Assembly (NCBI GenBank): GCA_947467385.1
Contig: CANIHJ010000012.1
Location: 1-37,560 of the forward strand
Direction: 5' to 3'
Source: Deltaproteobacteria bacterium
GTDB taxonomy: Bacteria > Bdellovibrionota_C > UBA2361 > OMII01
DNA: 37,560 bases
Below the pieces are notes generated by a model. The model saw only the letters and a list, made by a program, of their open reading frames with translations. It made no database searches and was not told the origin of the DNA. Within the stretch, counting starts at the first letter, position 1, and each line of letters opens with the position of its first letter. Positions 7,470-16,405 of this stretch are shown piece by piece. The position numbers were made by a program, and so were the translations under genes.

Positions 7470-8333
7470 ATGAAACGAGTCTTTCTTTTTCTTGTCACGA
7501 ACATCCTGATCGTTCTCACGATCAACATTCTCCTGTCCCTCCTGGGAGTCAATTACTACCTCTATCAGCAGGGCATCGATTTCAAGCAGCTCGCGGCGTT
7601 CTGCCTTGTGTGGGGTATGGCGGGCTCTCTCATTTCTTTGGGTATCTCCAAGTGGATGGCGAAGATGAGCCTCGGCGTGAAGGTTGTCGAGAAGCACTCT
7701 GCTGAGCTGGGGTGGCTGGTCTCGATGGTTGAGCACCTCTCCCGCAAAGCAGGGCTACCGGTCACCCCTGAGGTTGGAATTTGGAATAGCCCTGAAGTGA
7801 ACGCCTTCGCTACAGGCCCCTCAAAACGACACTCTCTAGTTGCGTTCTCGACGGGGCTGCTTGGCACGATGAGCAGAGATGAAATTGAGGGTGTCGCCGC
7901 GCATGAGATCGCGCATATTAGCAACGGTGATATGGTGACGATGACCCTCCTTCAGGGCGTTGTGAATGCCTTTGTAATGTTCTTCGCCCGTGTTGCCGCT
8001 TGGGCCATATCTCAGAACATGCGAGAGGAAAACCGTGCCGGGATCCAGTTCGCGGTAACCCTGGTGCTTGAGCTGGTACTTGGGGTTTTGGGCATGCTCG
8101 TTGTAGCTGCATTCTCGCGCCACCGCGAGTTCCGCGCGGATGCTGGCGGCGCAAAGTACGCTGGCCGCGAGGACATGATTGCGGCTCTTGAGCGACTCTC
8201 CGTGGCGTACCGCCGCTACGACAAGGACGCGGCGCTTGCAACGCTCAAGATTGCCGGCGGTGTTGGACGATTCTTTGCCTCACACCCCCCGCTTGAGAAG
8301 CGTATCGAGGCTCTTCGCGCTGGCGCTTACTAG
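7470..8333 (+). CDS. htpX: Membrane zinc protease HtpX
   Basis: The 287-residue protein starts with two membrane segments (about residues 5-30 and 40-60). It carries the zinc-protease motif HEIAH (145-149) followed by two more hydrophobic segments, and the third-ligand region 'HREFRAD'. It ends with the family's 'SHPPLEKRIEAL'. HtpX is an inner-membrane M48 protease that degrades misfolded membrane proteins alongside FtsH. A TATAAC at 7445-7450 might be a -10, but no good -35 accompanies it. A bidirectional terminator follows the gene. Confidence 0.93.
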   Translation: MKRVFLFLVTNILIVLTINILLSLLGVNYYLYQQGIDFKQLAAFCLVWGMAGSLISLGISKWMAKMSLGVKVVEKHSAELGWLVSMVEHLSRKAGLPVTPEVGIWNSPEVNAFATGPSKRHSLVAFSTGLLGTMSRDEIEGVAAHEIAHISNGDMVTMTLLQGVVNAFVMFFARVAAWAISQNMREENRAGIQFAVTLVLELVLGVLGMLVVAAFSRHREFRADAGGAKYAGREDMIAALERLSVAYRRYDKDAALATLKIAGGVGRFFASHPPLEKRIEALRAGAY

Positions 8334-8354
8334 TCCGGCGGTTCGACCACAGGC

Positions 8355-8399
8355 AAAAAAAGAGGGTCCGGGAGCATGTGCCCCCGGACCCTCTTTTTT
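8355..8399. terminator. Bidirectional intrinsic terminator
   Basis: The arms AGAGGGTCCGGG (8361-8372) and CCCGGACCCTCT (8383-8394) pair perfectly over 12 base pairs with a ten-base loop. A run of A on the left (8355-8361) and T on the right (8394-8399) lets it work in both directions. It separates the convergent htpX and cyclophilin genes. Confidence 0.92.
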
Positions 8400-8416
8400 C
8401 GAGCATGCGCTGAGGC

Positions 8417-9010
8417 CTATGCCTTCTTGTTCTTGCTCAATGCTTCGTTCCAAGCCGCAAGCTTGGCCTTCACAGCCGGCTCGTTGAAGAGCGCAGTCGT
8501 GTCGCCCTTGATCGTGATGCTCTCGATCTTGTCGCCCTGCTTAATCGAGTCAACAACCGACTGTCCCTGAACAACCCGGCCGAAGATTGTGTGCTTGCCG
8601 TCAAGCCACGGGGTAGGGACATGGGTGATGAAGAACTGGCTGCCGTTAGTTCCCGGACCAGCGTTGGCCATCGAGAGAACTCCGGGCCCATCGTGCCTGA
8701 GTGTCGGATTAAACTCGTCCTCGAAGCGGTATCCCGGCCCACCGGCACCGCTACCTGTCGGATCACCACCCTGAACCATAAAGTCCGGGATGACGCGATG
8801 AAACGAAATGCCGTTATAAAAACCATTTTGGGCCAAATTTACGAAGTTTGCTACCGTAATCGGAGTCTTATCCGGGGTGAGCTTAACCTCGATCGTTCCC
8901 TTGTTGGTCTTAATCTCGGCGGTCATGTCGCCCGCGGCAGCGGCCACAGACGCAAAACCCAAGAAGACGCCTGCGATCGCACATATCGATAAAAGCATAC
9001 TTTTCTCCAT
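8417..9010 (-). CDS. Exported cyclophilin-type peptidyl-prolyl isomerase
   Basis: This is a single-domain cyclophilin of 197 residues preceded by an export signal of about 25 residues ending near 'SVAAAAG', so it probably acts in the periplasm. The catalytic and binding motifs are all present: [15 protein letters not shown], a '[15 protein letters not shown]' loop, GSQFFIT and [10 protein letters not shown]. The enzyme speeds cis-trans isomerisation of peptide bonds before proline during folding of exported proteins. GAGG precedes the ATG. A role like periplasmic PpiA is likely. It is divergent from another predicted periplasmic folding factor, the DsbA-like protein. Confidence 0.93.
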   Translation of the reverse strand: MEKSMLLSICAIAGVFLGFASVAAAAGDMTAEIKTNKGTIEVKLTPDKTPITVANFVNLAQNGFYNGISFHRVIPDFMVQGGDPTGSGAGGPGYRFEDEFNPTLRHDGPGVLSMANAGPGTNGSQFFITHVPTPWLDGKHTIFGRVVQGQSVVDSIKQGDKIESITIKGDTTALFNEPAVKAKLAAWNEALSKNKKA

Positions 9011-9275
9011 AAGCTACCTCATAAGAAACGGGCACGGCTGCCCTTAGGTACGGAAGGTGAATACCCGAATAAAGTCCAAAGCGCCATGATTATCAGGGCT
9101 CCTCCAATACTGTTTGTCCGCCACCGTTTTTTCTGTTATTCCCCTGTAATCGCTGTGGGATGTGCGACCCTCAAGACGGTCCTTTTCGGCCGGTGAGGCT
9201 TGAGTGCATGGTGTTGCAGGGTCCTTAAGTTCCATAAGCGTCAGTAAACTTACATTCATGAGACCTACGCCAAGT

Positions 9276-10061
9276 ATGAAAACAACAATTCACTACCGTT
9301 TTTCAGCCCTCGCTTTAACTGCCGGCGCAGCCCTGCTGGCCATCGCCACTCCGGCATCAGCTGAGATCTCAGACAAGGATTTCTCGGCTGCCATGGACAA
9401 GTACATGCAGAGCGACTCAGGGGCCGAGAAGATCAGCTCAACTGTTGAGCGCTACTTCCAGAAGAAGCAGCTTGATTCTGCAAAGAAGCAGCAGGAGCAG
9501 GAGGCGGCTGACTTCGAGACGCAGTTCAAGAACCCGGTGAAGATCGACATCGGCTCAAGCCCGGTGAAGGGCCCGAAGGACGCCAAGGTAACGATCATCG
9601 AGTTCTCGGACTTTGAGTGCCCGTACTGCAACAAGGGCTACGAGACGATGGAAGCAGTCATGAAGGCGTACCCGAAGGATGTGAAGGTCGTCTTCAAGCA
9701 CTACCCGCTTCCCTTCCACAAGGAGGCTACGCCAGCTGCTAAGGCTTCCTGGGCTGCTCAGCAGCAAGGCAAGTTCTGGGAATTCCACGATGAGCTGTTC
9801 AAGAACCAGGACAAGCTGGGGGATGCCTTCTACACAGCAACCGCCACAAAGCTTGGTCTCGACATGAAAAAGTTCGATGCTGACAGGAAGTCCGCAGCCG
9901 CCGAGAAGGCCGTTGAAGAGGACGCAGAGGTAGGACAGAAGAACGGCATCCAGGGAACCCCTGGGTTCTTCGTCAACGGAGTTGCGGTGAAGGGCGCATA
10001 CCCAGTGTCGCACTTCAAGGGCATCATTGATCGTTGGCTCAACAACGCCGCGGGCAAATAG
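9276..10061 (+). CDS. DsbA-like periplasmic thiol-disulfide protein
   Basis: The 261-residue protein has an export signal (residues 1-29, ending PASA), a charged, Lys/Gln/Glu-rich helical stretch at about 55-85, and a DsbA/thioredoxin-fold domain. The active site is CPYC (Cys115-Cys118) within 'EFSDFECPYC', and the cis-proline region is 'GTPGFFVNG' near the C-terminus. Such proteins oxidise or isomerise disulfides in the cell envelope; the CPYC dipeptide does not say which. I prefer the ATG at 9276 because the signal peptide begins there; ATG codons at 9258 and 9204 are in frame, and none has a convincing ribosome site. A strong terminator follows. Confidence 0.88.
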   Translation: MKTTIHYRFSALALTAGAALLAIATPASAEISDKDFSAAMDKYMQSDSGAEKISSTVERYFQKKQLDSAKKQQEQEAADFETQFKNPVKIDIGSSPVKGPKDAKVTIIEFSDFECPYCNKGYETMEAVMKAYPKDVKVVFKHYPLPFHKEATPAAKASWAAQQQGKFWEFHDELFKNQDKLGDAFYTATATKLGLDMKKFDADRKSAAAEKAVEEDAEVGQKNGIQGTPGFFVNGVAVKGAYPVSHFKGIIDRWLNNAAGK

Positions 10062-10090
10062 CCTGCGAGCGGCACTAGCGATGCCGAAAA

Positions 10091-10120
10091 GGGAGCGGAT
10101 TTTCCGCTCCCTTTTTTTTT
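10091..10120 (+). terminator. Intrinsic terminator after DsbA-like gene
   Basis: GGGAGCGG (10091-10098) pairs with CCGCTCCC (10104-10111) around a five-base loop, followed by nine T (10112-10120). It ends the DsbA-like gene 30 bases after its stop codon. Confidence 0.93.
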
Positions 10121-10293
10121 ACAACCGTGCCCTTCTCGCACAAACTCGTAGGGCGCGGCGCCAAAATGGCCGAGATTTTGCCGGACTCAGCGAATATGCT
10201 AATGTTCGGGCTCTTGTGATTTTCTACTGGCAAATCCAGCTAGTTAAGGGCCCTCTTGGGCCCGCAGAGGCATCCCATAAAGAGAGCTAGCTC

Positions 10294-11445
10294 ATGTCTT
10301 CAGGAAGTGACTCGTCGAGGAAAAGTTTCGGAATCGTTGTAAGCGGCGGGCCCGCTCCGGGCATCAATTCCGTCATCAGCTCAAGCGTCATCGAGGCCAA
10401 CAACCAGGGCTACGTTGTGAAGGGCCTGGTGAATGGCTTTCGTGACCTCACGCTCAGTGAGCCGAACGCCGTCATCGATCTCACCTCGGAGATGGTCGGA
10501 AACATCTACAACAAAGGGGGCTCGATCATCGGGACCTCGCGCTTTAATCCGCTTAAGGACAAGGAGCACCTCGACAAGCTCGTTGTAGGGCTCCGCCAAA
10601 ACAACATCGACAAGCTGATTGTAATCGGCGGCGAGGGTTCGGCGTATTTAAGTCTAAAGATCTCACACCTCTTCCCCGACCTATCGGTCGTGCACGTTCC
10701 AAAGACTATCGACAACGACCTCATCCTGCCCAACAAGTACCCTTCATTCGGATTTGAGACCGCACTGCATGCCGGCACTAAGATCGTAGAGACGCTCCTT
10801 GAGGACGCTAAGACCTGCCGTCGCTGGTTCCTTGCAACCACGATGGGCCGCAAGGCGGGTTTCCTCGCTCTCGGCATCGGATTGTCTGCGGGCGCAACCT
10901 CAACCCTTATTCCGGAGGAGTTTCAGGGATTCTCCCCGACCCCGGCCGATATCGCGGCGATCCTCTTCTCGACCATCCGCAAGCGCCTCTCGATGGGCAA
11001 AAATTACGGCGTTATCGTCCTGGCGGAGGGCATTCTCGACTGCCTGAATACCAGCCAAACCGAGGTGCTGCAGCGGGCAGTCCGCGATGACATGGGTCGC
11101 ATTCGCTACTCGCAGGTTGAGCTTGGAGACGTGCTCATTCCACCGCTTAAGGACATGCTCAAGGGCGCGAAGCTTGACGTGCACATGATCACCAAGAACA
11201 TCGGATACGAGCTGCGCTGCTGTGACCCGATTTCGTTCGACGTCGAGTATACCAAGTTTCTCGGCTACGGCGCTGTCCAGCACCTGCTCGGTGGCAACAG
11301 CGGCATCATGGTCACCCGAGACTTCGACAAGCTGGGTTTCATCCCGCTCGCCTCGATGGCAGGCGCTGACGGCATCATCAAGTCGCGCGGCGTCGACCTC
11401 TCGTCTGACCTCTATCGGGTCGCCCGCAGCTTCATGATTCGATAA
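10294..11445 (+). CDS. 6-phosphofructokinase family protein
   Basis: The 383-residue protein belongs to the PFKA superfamily, which phosphorylates fructose 6-phosphate to the 1,6-bisphosphate in glycolysis. Visible motifs are 'VVSGGPAPGIN' (16-25), 'GTSR' (80-83), IGGEGS (111-116), PKTIDND (136-142) and 'MGRKAGFLALG'. The donor-specificity positions are mixed. The residue after GG(D/E) is Gly as in ATP enzymes, whereas PKTIDND carries the Lys typical of pyrophosphate enzymes and of the ATP-using group III. The usual Asp of GGDGS is Glu here. ATP or PPi use therefore cannot be decided. AGAGAG lies upstream of the ATG. Confidence 0.87.
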   Translation: MSSGSDSSRKSFGIVVSGGPAPGINSVISSSVIEANNQGYVVKGLVNGFRDLTLSEPNAVIDLTSEMVGNIYNKGGSIIGTSRFNPLKDKEHLDKLVVGLRQNNIDKLIVIGGEGSAYLSLKISHLFPDLSVVHVPKTIDNDLILPNKYPSFGFETALHAGTKIVETLLEDAKTCRRWFLATTMGRKAGFLALGIGLSAGATSTLIPEEFQGFSPTPADIAAILFSTIRKRLSMGKNYGVIVLAEGILDCLNTSQTEVLQRAVRDDMGRIRYSQVELGDVLIPPLKDMLKGAKLDVHMITKNIGYELRCCDPISFDVEYTKFLGYGAVQHLLGGNSGIMVTRDFDKLGFIPLASMAGADGIIKSRGVDLSSDLYRVARSFMIR

Positions 11446-11528
11446 GCACCTCGCCCGATTCGCGCCTTCGTGGCATACATTGGGGGGTGAACAGGCACGT
11501 CCCCTAACCCCAAAGTCCCGGAGCCCCC

Positions 11529-13145
11529 GTGCTTTTACGCGGAACCGCGATCGTATCTCTCCTCACACTCCTGAGCCGAATCCTCGGCTTCGTGCGCGAC
11601 CTGCTCGTGGCCCGGCTGCTCGGCGCCTCGATCTTCGCCGACGCGTTCTTTGTGGCATTTCGCATTCCGAATCTCCTGCGTAGCTTCCTGGCCGAGGGGG
11701 CCCTGACCTCGGCGTTCGTGCCGGTATTTTCGTCGGCACTAGCCAAGGACAAGGATGCGGCTTTCCAGTCCTTCAGGCGGGTCCTTGGGTTCCTGCTCCT
11801 CCTCACGATTCCACTCAGTATTCTTGGCATGTGGTTCGCCCAAGAAGTGGTCGACTTCCTCGCTCCGGGCTTCTCGCAAGACCCGAAAAAATTCGAGCTA
11901 TGCGTCGCACTGGCCCGCATCATGATGCCCTACATCGCGTGCGTAAGCGTGATTGCAATGATCAACTCTGCACTAAACGCGCTCTATATATTTGGAGCCT
12001 CTGCCTGGGCGCAGGTAACCATGAACATCGTGCTGATCATCGGAGCGGTTGGGGCCATGGCTTTTGGGCCTGACGTTGCCACGTACGTGCTCTCGTACTC
12101 GGTTCTTATCGGGGGGGGCGTCCAGATAGTGGCGCAGCTTCCTGCCTGCGGGAGAGCGGGTATCTCGCTCATCCCCAAGTTCGCTCTCCTGTCACGGGAT
12201 GTGCTTGAGGTAGCTCGCCTTATGCTTCCTGCCACCGTTGGAGCGTCGGTTTATCAGCTCACGATTTTCGTTGCGACCCTTCTTGCCTCGCTGCTGCCGG
12301 CCGGTAGTGTCTCATGGCTCTTCTATGCCGACCGCGTGGCCCAGTTTCCGATCGGCATATTCTCGGTCGCCCTCGCTTCCGTGCTGCTGCCGGCCCTTTC
12401 AACGGCCTCAGCGGCCGACGATGCCGACGGCTTCCAGCGCCGTCTTGGGGACTCGCTGCGCTTCACGAGCTTCTTTATCATCCCAATGGCCGCGGGAATA
12501 TGGGCACTGGCCCTGCCCATCACCGAGCTTCTCTTCGAGCGCGGCGCGTTCTCTCATGAGTCGAGCATCATGACCAGCTACGCGCTCAAAGCCCTGGCGG
12601 CAGGGCTCTGGGCCACAAGCTGCCACTCGATGCTAGTGCGCGCGTTCATTGCGCGGAAAGACACGCTGACCCCCACACTGATTGGAATGTGCGCACTCGC
12701 CGTGACAGTTATTGTGTCGCTGCTTTTCATGGGAGAGATCGCTAATCCTAGTAGCGCAATTGTATCCCTTCTTGCCCGCCTTCAGGGCCTGATCTATGCC
12801 GCATTCCCATGGCACTGGAGCATCGGCCACGTCGGCCTGGCGTCCGCCTCATCGGCGGCTGCCTTTGTCTCGTTCGGCCTTGTGATGCTACTTTTTTCGC
12901 TCCGTATTGGCCGGTTTCCGTGGAGGACGTTCGCATCCTCAACCGTTCGCTCCCTTGTGGCAGCTGCGGCGATGATGGCTGCGCTGCACGCGTCTGTCGC
13001 GTTGTGCAGCTCTGCGGCAATGGCCTGCCTTGTCGGCATTCCGGTTGGGATTGTGGTGTACACCGGAGCCAGTTTCGCCGTGCGCTCATTGGAGGCTCAG
13101 GAGAGCCTTCGCATCCTGTCACGAGCAGCCCGACGCCGGCGCTAG
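11529..13145 (+). CDS. murJ: Lipid II flippase MurJ
   Basis: This is a polytopic membrane protein of 538 residues whose beginning is diagnostic for MurJ/MviN: 'RGTAIVSLLTLLSRILGFVRD', then 'DAFFVAFRIPNLLRSFLAEGA' and 'FVPVFS'. MurJ flips the peptidoglycan precursor lipid II across the inner membrane. Hydrophobic segments continue to the end, as expected for about 14 helices, and a basic tail (ARRRR) closes it. The start is a GTG with CGGAG upstream. The gene follows pfk at 83 bases and stops three bases from the convergent upp. Confidence 0.94.
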   Translation: MLLRGTAIVSLLTLLSRILGFVRDLLVARLLGASIFADAFFVAFRIPNLLRSFLAEGALTSAFVPVFSSALAKDKDAAFQSFRRVLGFLLLLTIPLSILGMWFAQEVVDFLAPGFSQDPKKFELCVALARIMMPYIACVSVIAMINSALNALYIFGASAWAQVTMNIVLIIGAVGAMAFGPDVATYVLSYSVLIGGGVQIVAQLPACGRAGISLIPKFALLSRDVLEVARLMLPATVGASVYQLTIFVATLLASLLPAGSVSWLFYADRVAQFPIGIFSVALASVLLPALSTASAADDADGFQRRLGDSLRFTSFFIIPMAAGIWALALPITELLFERGAFSHESSIMTSYALKALAAGLWATSCHSMLVRAFIARKDTLTPTLIGMCALAVTVIVSLLFMGEIANPSSAIVSLLARLQGLIYAAFPWHWSIGHVGLASASSAAAFVSFGLVMLLFSLRIGRFPWRTFASSTVRSLVAAAAMMAALHASVALCSSAAMACLVGIPVGIVVYTGASFAVRSLEAQESLRILSRAARRRR

Positions 13146-13148
13146 GGC

Positions 13149-13787
13149 CTACTTAGTGCCGTAGATGCGATCACCTGCGTCGCCCAGTCCTGGGATGATA
13201 TAGCCGTGCTCGTCGAGGTTCTCGTCGACTGATGCGGTGAAGATCGGCACATCCGGATGCTCTTCACGAAGGAGATCGACACCTTCCGGAGAAGCGATCA
13301 GGCAGACAAACTTTATCGACTGTGGCTTCAGGCCCTTGATGCGGGATATGGCTGCTGCCGCCGAGTTGCCGGTGGCGAGCATCGGGTCGACCACGATAAC
13401 ATCCCGCTGCGAGATGTCCGGCGGCATCTTGAAGTAGTACTCCACCGGCGCAAGGGTGGTTGGATCGCGGTAGATGCCGATGTGCCCCACTCGCGCTGAC
13501 GGGATGAGCTCAAGCATGCCGTCAAGGATACCGTTTCCGGCACGAAGGATAGATACGAGCGTGATCTTCTTTCCGTCGATGACCGGCGACTTCGTCTTCG
13601 CCACCGGGGTATTAATATCGACCTTTGTGAGGGGAATATCGCGCGTCACCTCGTACGCCATCAGCATGCTGAGCTCTCGCAGGAGGCGCCTAAACTCGGC
13701 GCTGGGCGTCTCCTCCATCCGCATAAGCGTCAGCTTGTGCTGGACGAGCGGATGGCTCACGACAGTAACAGGTTGCGATGCTTTCAT
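13149..13787 (-). CDS. upp: Uracil phosphoribosyltransferase
   Basis: The 212-residue protein is a canonical UPRT that makes UMP from uracil and PRPP. The start '[17 protein letters not shown]', the '[16 protein letters not shown]' segment, the PRPP loop '[12 protein letters not shown]' and the uracil-binding C-terminus '[11 protein letters not shown]' are all present. It usually serves salvage. Here it is the last gene of an operon with urc4, urc1 and an acylating semialdehyde dehydrogenase, which matches the URC catabolic route where UPRT (yeast Urc6/Fur1) performs the first step. It may therefore have a degradative role, a salvage role, or both. Confidence 0.95.
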   Translation of the reverse strand: MKASQPVTVVSHPLVQHKLTLMRMEETPSAEFRRLLRELSMLMAYEVTRDIPLTKVDINTPVAKTKSPVIDGKKITLVSILRAGNGILDGMLELIPSARVGHIGIYRDPTTLAPVEYYFKMPPDISQRDVIVVDPMLATGNSAAAAISRIKGLKPQSIKFVCLIASPEGVDLLREEHPDVPIFTASVDENLDEHGYIIPGLGDAGDRIYGTK

Positions 13788-13835
13788 GCTGGTCTCCGGG
13801 CTGGCTATTTGTGCCTTTCGCTCGATATCGTAGGC

Positions 13836-15116
13836 TTAAAAGACTGTGCCGTCACTCACTATTGCAATCGGCGGCGCCGCATGGGCTCTCCGCTCGGCGG
13901 CGAACTTCCTGCCAAGGCTCCACGTTCCTCCCTGGAGAACCTTCGCCAGCGGCAGCTCTTCGGCAGTGAGATCTAGCCTCTGGCGCAGGCCATCCGCGAT
14001 GCGGTCGAGCAGGCTTACCGTTAGCGCCCGCCACTCAACGATAAGCTCAGACGCGGGGCTGTGCCGCTCCGTCAGTGCAGCCGGTTCCTTGACGGCAAGC
14101 ACTCCTGAATCAATAAGCAGGCCGCCATTTCGGTACTCTGGAAGCCCCGTAAGCTCATCGAGGTACCCGACCGACACCCCACCCTGCTCAAGAGGCTCAA
14201 GGAGCGAGTATGCAAGCCACTGCGAGAGCTTGTGAAAAGGGACGAGCTTATCGGTTTCGCCCTGCCCAGCCACGAGCGAGTGGCTCCACACGTCTCCTAA
14301 AGTCTGCCCACCAATCGATATCCTTCCGGGCCAAATGGGCGAGAAGGTATCGAGGAGGAGGCGCAGGAGCTGATCCGCATGCACCGTGCCGTTGCGGTCA
14401 GTGAGGGAAGCAACCGACTCAAGCATGCCACCGAGGCGCCCGGGGGATCCGGCGAAAACTTCAGCGCGCTTGCCGATTACCTCACCGAGCTGATTGAGCA
14501 GCGCGACGCGCCCCTCGAGGCCCGCAAGAGGATTATTTTCCGTGACCTGAAAGATTCGCGCTGCTTTTTCCGGGCTCATGCCACAAAGCGCATCCGCCGT
14601 AACGGTATACGGCTGGCTTCCGAAAGCACCCTGCGTGAAGGCCTCAAGCGATGCGACTGCAAGCCCCTCCGATCGGCCAAAGCTGCGCCGGCAGTCGCCG
14701 TCGCGGAAGGTCCATGTGTCACCAGCGCCGGCATCGAGCAGGACACTGACGAAAGCCAGCTCAAGCTTGGCCCTGGCACGCTCAAGAGCCGGGAGCGCCG
14801 CAAGCCTCGAGTTGAGAATCGCTTCGCGGTCAACCCCTCCAACACCAAAGTGCCTCCAGCGGCTGTGGAACGGAACGCGCCCATCGGGGTAATTGGCTTG
14901 AAGCTCCTCCTGCACCGCCGACACGAGAGACGGTAGCCGCTCCTCATGTAACGCGAAGTGCACGAGCGCACCTTTCTCAGCGAGCGACAGGATCTGGCCG
15001 CATCGTTCGCGAATCGCCTTTGCGCTGCGGATGTACGAAATCGCCTCCTCGGTGCCTGCGCCGGACGTCGTCATATCCCCCTCAACCCCCATATCCCTCA
15101 CATCTCTCTTGGCCAC
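13836..15116 (-). CDS. urc4: URC4/Urg3 family protein (DUF1688)
   Basis: The 426-residue protein resembles the URC4/Urg3 (DUF1688) family. Near the N-terminus is 'AIRERCGQILSLAEKG', then 'PYHSRWRHF'-like 'PFHSRWRHFGVGG', and near the C-terminus 'LVPFHKLSQWLAYSLLEPLE' and 'TGLPEYRNGGLLID'. The family is needed for uracil use in the yeast Lachancea kluyveri and is found beside urc1 and upp in some bacteria; its reaction is not established. The GTG at 15116 gives the longest form; ATG codons at 15092 and 15074 are in frame, and the last, with GAGGGG just upstream, may be the real start. It sits 14 bases or more after urc1 and 48 bases before upp. Confidence 0.88.
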   Translation of the reverse strand: MAKRDVRDMGVEGDMTTSGAGTEEAISYIRSAKAIRERCGQILSLAEKGALVHFALHEERLPSLVSAVQEELQANYPDGRVPFHSRWRHFGVGGVDREAILNSRLAALPALERARAKLELAFVSVLLDAGAGDTWTFRDGDCRRSFGRSEGLAVASLEAFTQGAFGSQPYTVTADALCGMSPEKAARIFQVTENNPLAGLEGRVALLNQLGEVIGKRAEVFAGSPGRLGGMLESVASLTDRNGTVHADQLLRLLLDTFSPIWPGRISIGGQTLGDVWSHSLVAGQGETDKLVPFHKLSQWLAYSLLEPLEQGGVSVGYLDELTGLPEYRNGGLLIDSGVLAVKEPAALTERHSPASELIVEWRALTVSLLDRIADGLRQRLDLTAEELPLAKVLQGGTWSLGRKFAAERRAHAAPPIAIVSDGTVF

Positions 15117-15130
15117 TGTGGCCGGCCCTA

Positions 15131-16390
15131 CTAGTCCTCAAGCTTCCGGCCACGCGTGTTGTTGAGCTCCTGGGCCGAAGGCGGAGCCTTCTCGGAGAAA
15201 TACCCGGCTGCCTTTTTGGCATCCATCTCCACTCTCGCATCCTCTGGAATTCTTCCCTCAGGTATCGAAACCCGAGTAATTACCTCGATTCCGGAACGGG
15301 TGATGGCGTTGTACTTCATGTCGCTCATGGACACGAGCTTATCGATGCGACGAACCCCCATCCAGTGGAGGACGTCCGGCATGAGCTCCTGAAATCGCAT
15401 ATCCTGTACGCCCGCGATGCACTCTGTCCTACGGAAGTACTGGTCTGCCCTGTCACCGCCCTCTTGGCGCTTACGCGCGTTGTACACAAGAAACTTTGTC
15501 ACCTCACCGAGTGCTCGCCCCTCTTTGCGGTTGTACACTATCACTCCGCATCCGCCACGCTGCGCCGTCTTGACGCACTCCTCGATGCCGTGCACCAAGT
15601 ATGGCCGGCAGGTGCATATATCCGACCCGAATACGTCGGACCCGTTGCACTCGTCGTGAACCCGCACCGTCAGCTCCTTCGAGAGATCTGGAATAGAGGA
15701 GACCTCGCCGAAGAAGTATACCGTGTGGCCGCCGATGGGCGGAAGGAGCACATGCAGGTCGGAGCGGGTAACGAGCTCGGGGAACATTCCTCCCGTGTGC
15801 TCAAAGAGTGCCCTGCGCAGCTCGCTCTCTGGAATCTGGAACCGCTGCGCCACGGCCGGAAGGAACCATACAGGCTCGATCGCCGCCTTAATTACCTTGC
15901 AGTCACCGGTCGGTCCGACGATGTCGCCATCAACAGCGATGCGCCCCTCCTCGACCTCTGAGACGATCTCCGGGATAGTAATGTGGGCGCGAGTTATGGC
16001 TATAGTGGGCTGAATGTTATAGCCCTGCTTAATGTAATCCCCAAAGATGTCCCCCACATCCGCCCCCCAGGGGTCCATCGACACAATACGGCTAGGATCA
16101 TACCAGCTATCGAATGGTCCTATCCTCACGGCAGGAGCGGTATTGGTAAAGTCCGGAATATGATCGGGATCGAGAGAGCCCGACGCGACTGCGAGCGCCC
16201 TATAGACAGAGTACGCGCCCGAATGGCTCCCCATGCAGTTTCTCTGCGCGGTATCCGTTAACGTGCCAATCACAGGACCACGCGTCAGGGGATCCTTGGC
16301 ACCCCAGTGGATCGGCACCACCGCTTCTGCGGTCCCGGCGGGATGCGACGTCAGCATGATGGGCTTAAGCGCTTTCTTTTTTGCGGTCAT
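15131..16390 (-). CDS. urc1: GTP cyclohydrolase II-like Urc1
   Basis: At 419 residues this protein is about twice the length of RibA and matches the Urc1 group of GTP cyclohydrolase II homologues. The C-terminal half (from about residue 205) holds the cyclohydrolase domain with a zinc site in 'HDECNGSDVFGSDICTC' (Cys248, Cys259, Cys261) and a RibA-like 'YNRKEGRALG' (286-295). The N-terminal 200 residues ('SHSGAYSVYRALAVA', 'SMDPWGADVG') are specific to this group. In the URC pathway it is thought to open the pyrimidine ring of the uracil-derived nucleotide. Riboflavin synthesis is less likely because no rib genes are adjacent. It starts 15 bases after the mmsA stop, within the same operon. 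Confidence 0.9.
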   Translation of the reverse strand: MTAKKKALKPIMLTSHPAGTAEAVVPIHWGAKDPLTRGPVIGTLTDTAQRNCMGSHSGAYSVYRALAVASGSLDPDHIPDFTNTAPAVRIGPFDSWYDPSRIVSMDPWGADVGDIFGDYIKQGYNIQPTIAITRAHITIPEIVSEVEEGRIAVDGDIVGPTGDCKVIKAAIEPVWFLPAVAQRFQIPESELRRALFEHTGGMFPELVTRSDLHVLLPPIGGHTVYFFGEVSSIPDLSKELTVRVHDECNGSDVFGSDICTCRPYLVHGIEECVKTAQRGGCGVIVYNRKEGRALGEVTKFLVYNARKRQEGGDRADQYFRRTECIAGVQDMRFQELMPDVLHWMGVRRIDKLVSMSDMKYNAITRSGIEVITRVSIPEGRIPEDARVEMDAKKAAGYFSEKAPPSAQELNNTRGRKLED

Positions 16391-16405
16391 GTTCTCTCTC
16401 GCTTT

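Noticed and set aside
10027-10290. Open frame of 87 codons between the DsbA-like gene and pfk
   Set aside because: It runs through the strong intrinsic terminator at 10091-10120 and has no ribosome site or recognisable motif.
14379-14936. Open frame of 185 codons on the plus strand
   Set aside because: It lies wholly antisense to urc4, which has clear family motifs; it is a GC-rich shadow with no recognisable domain.
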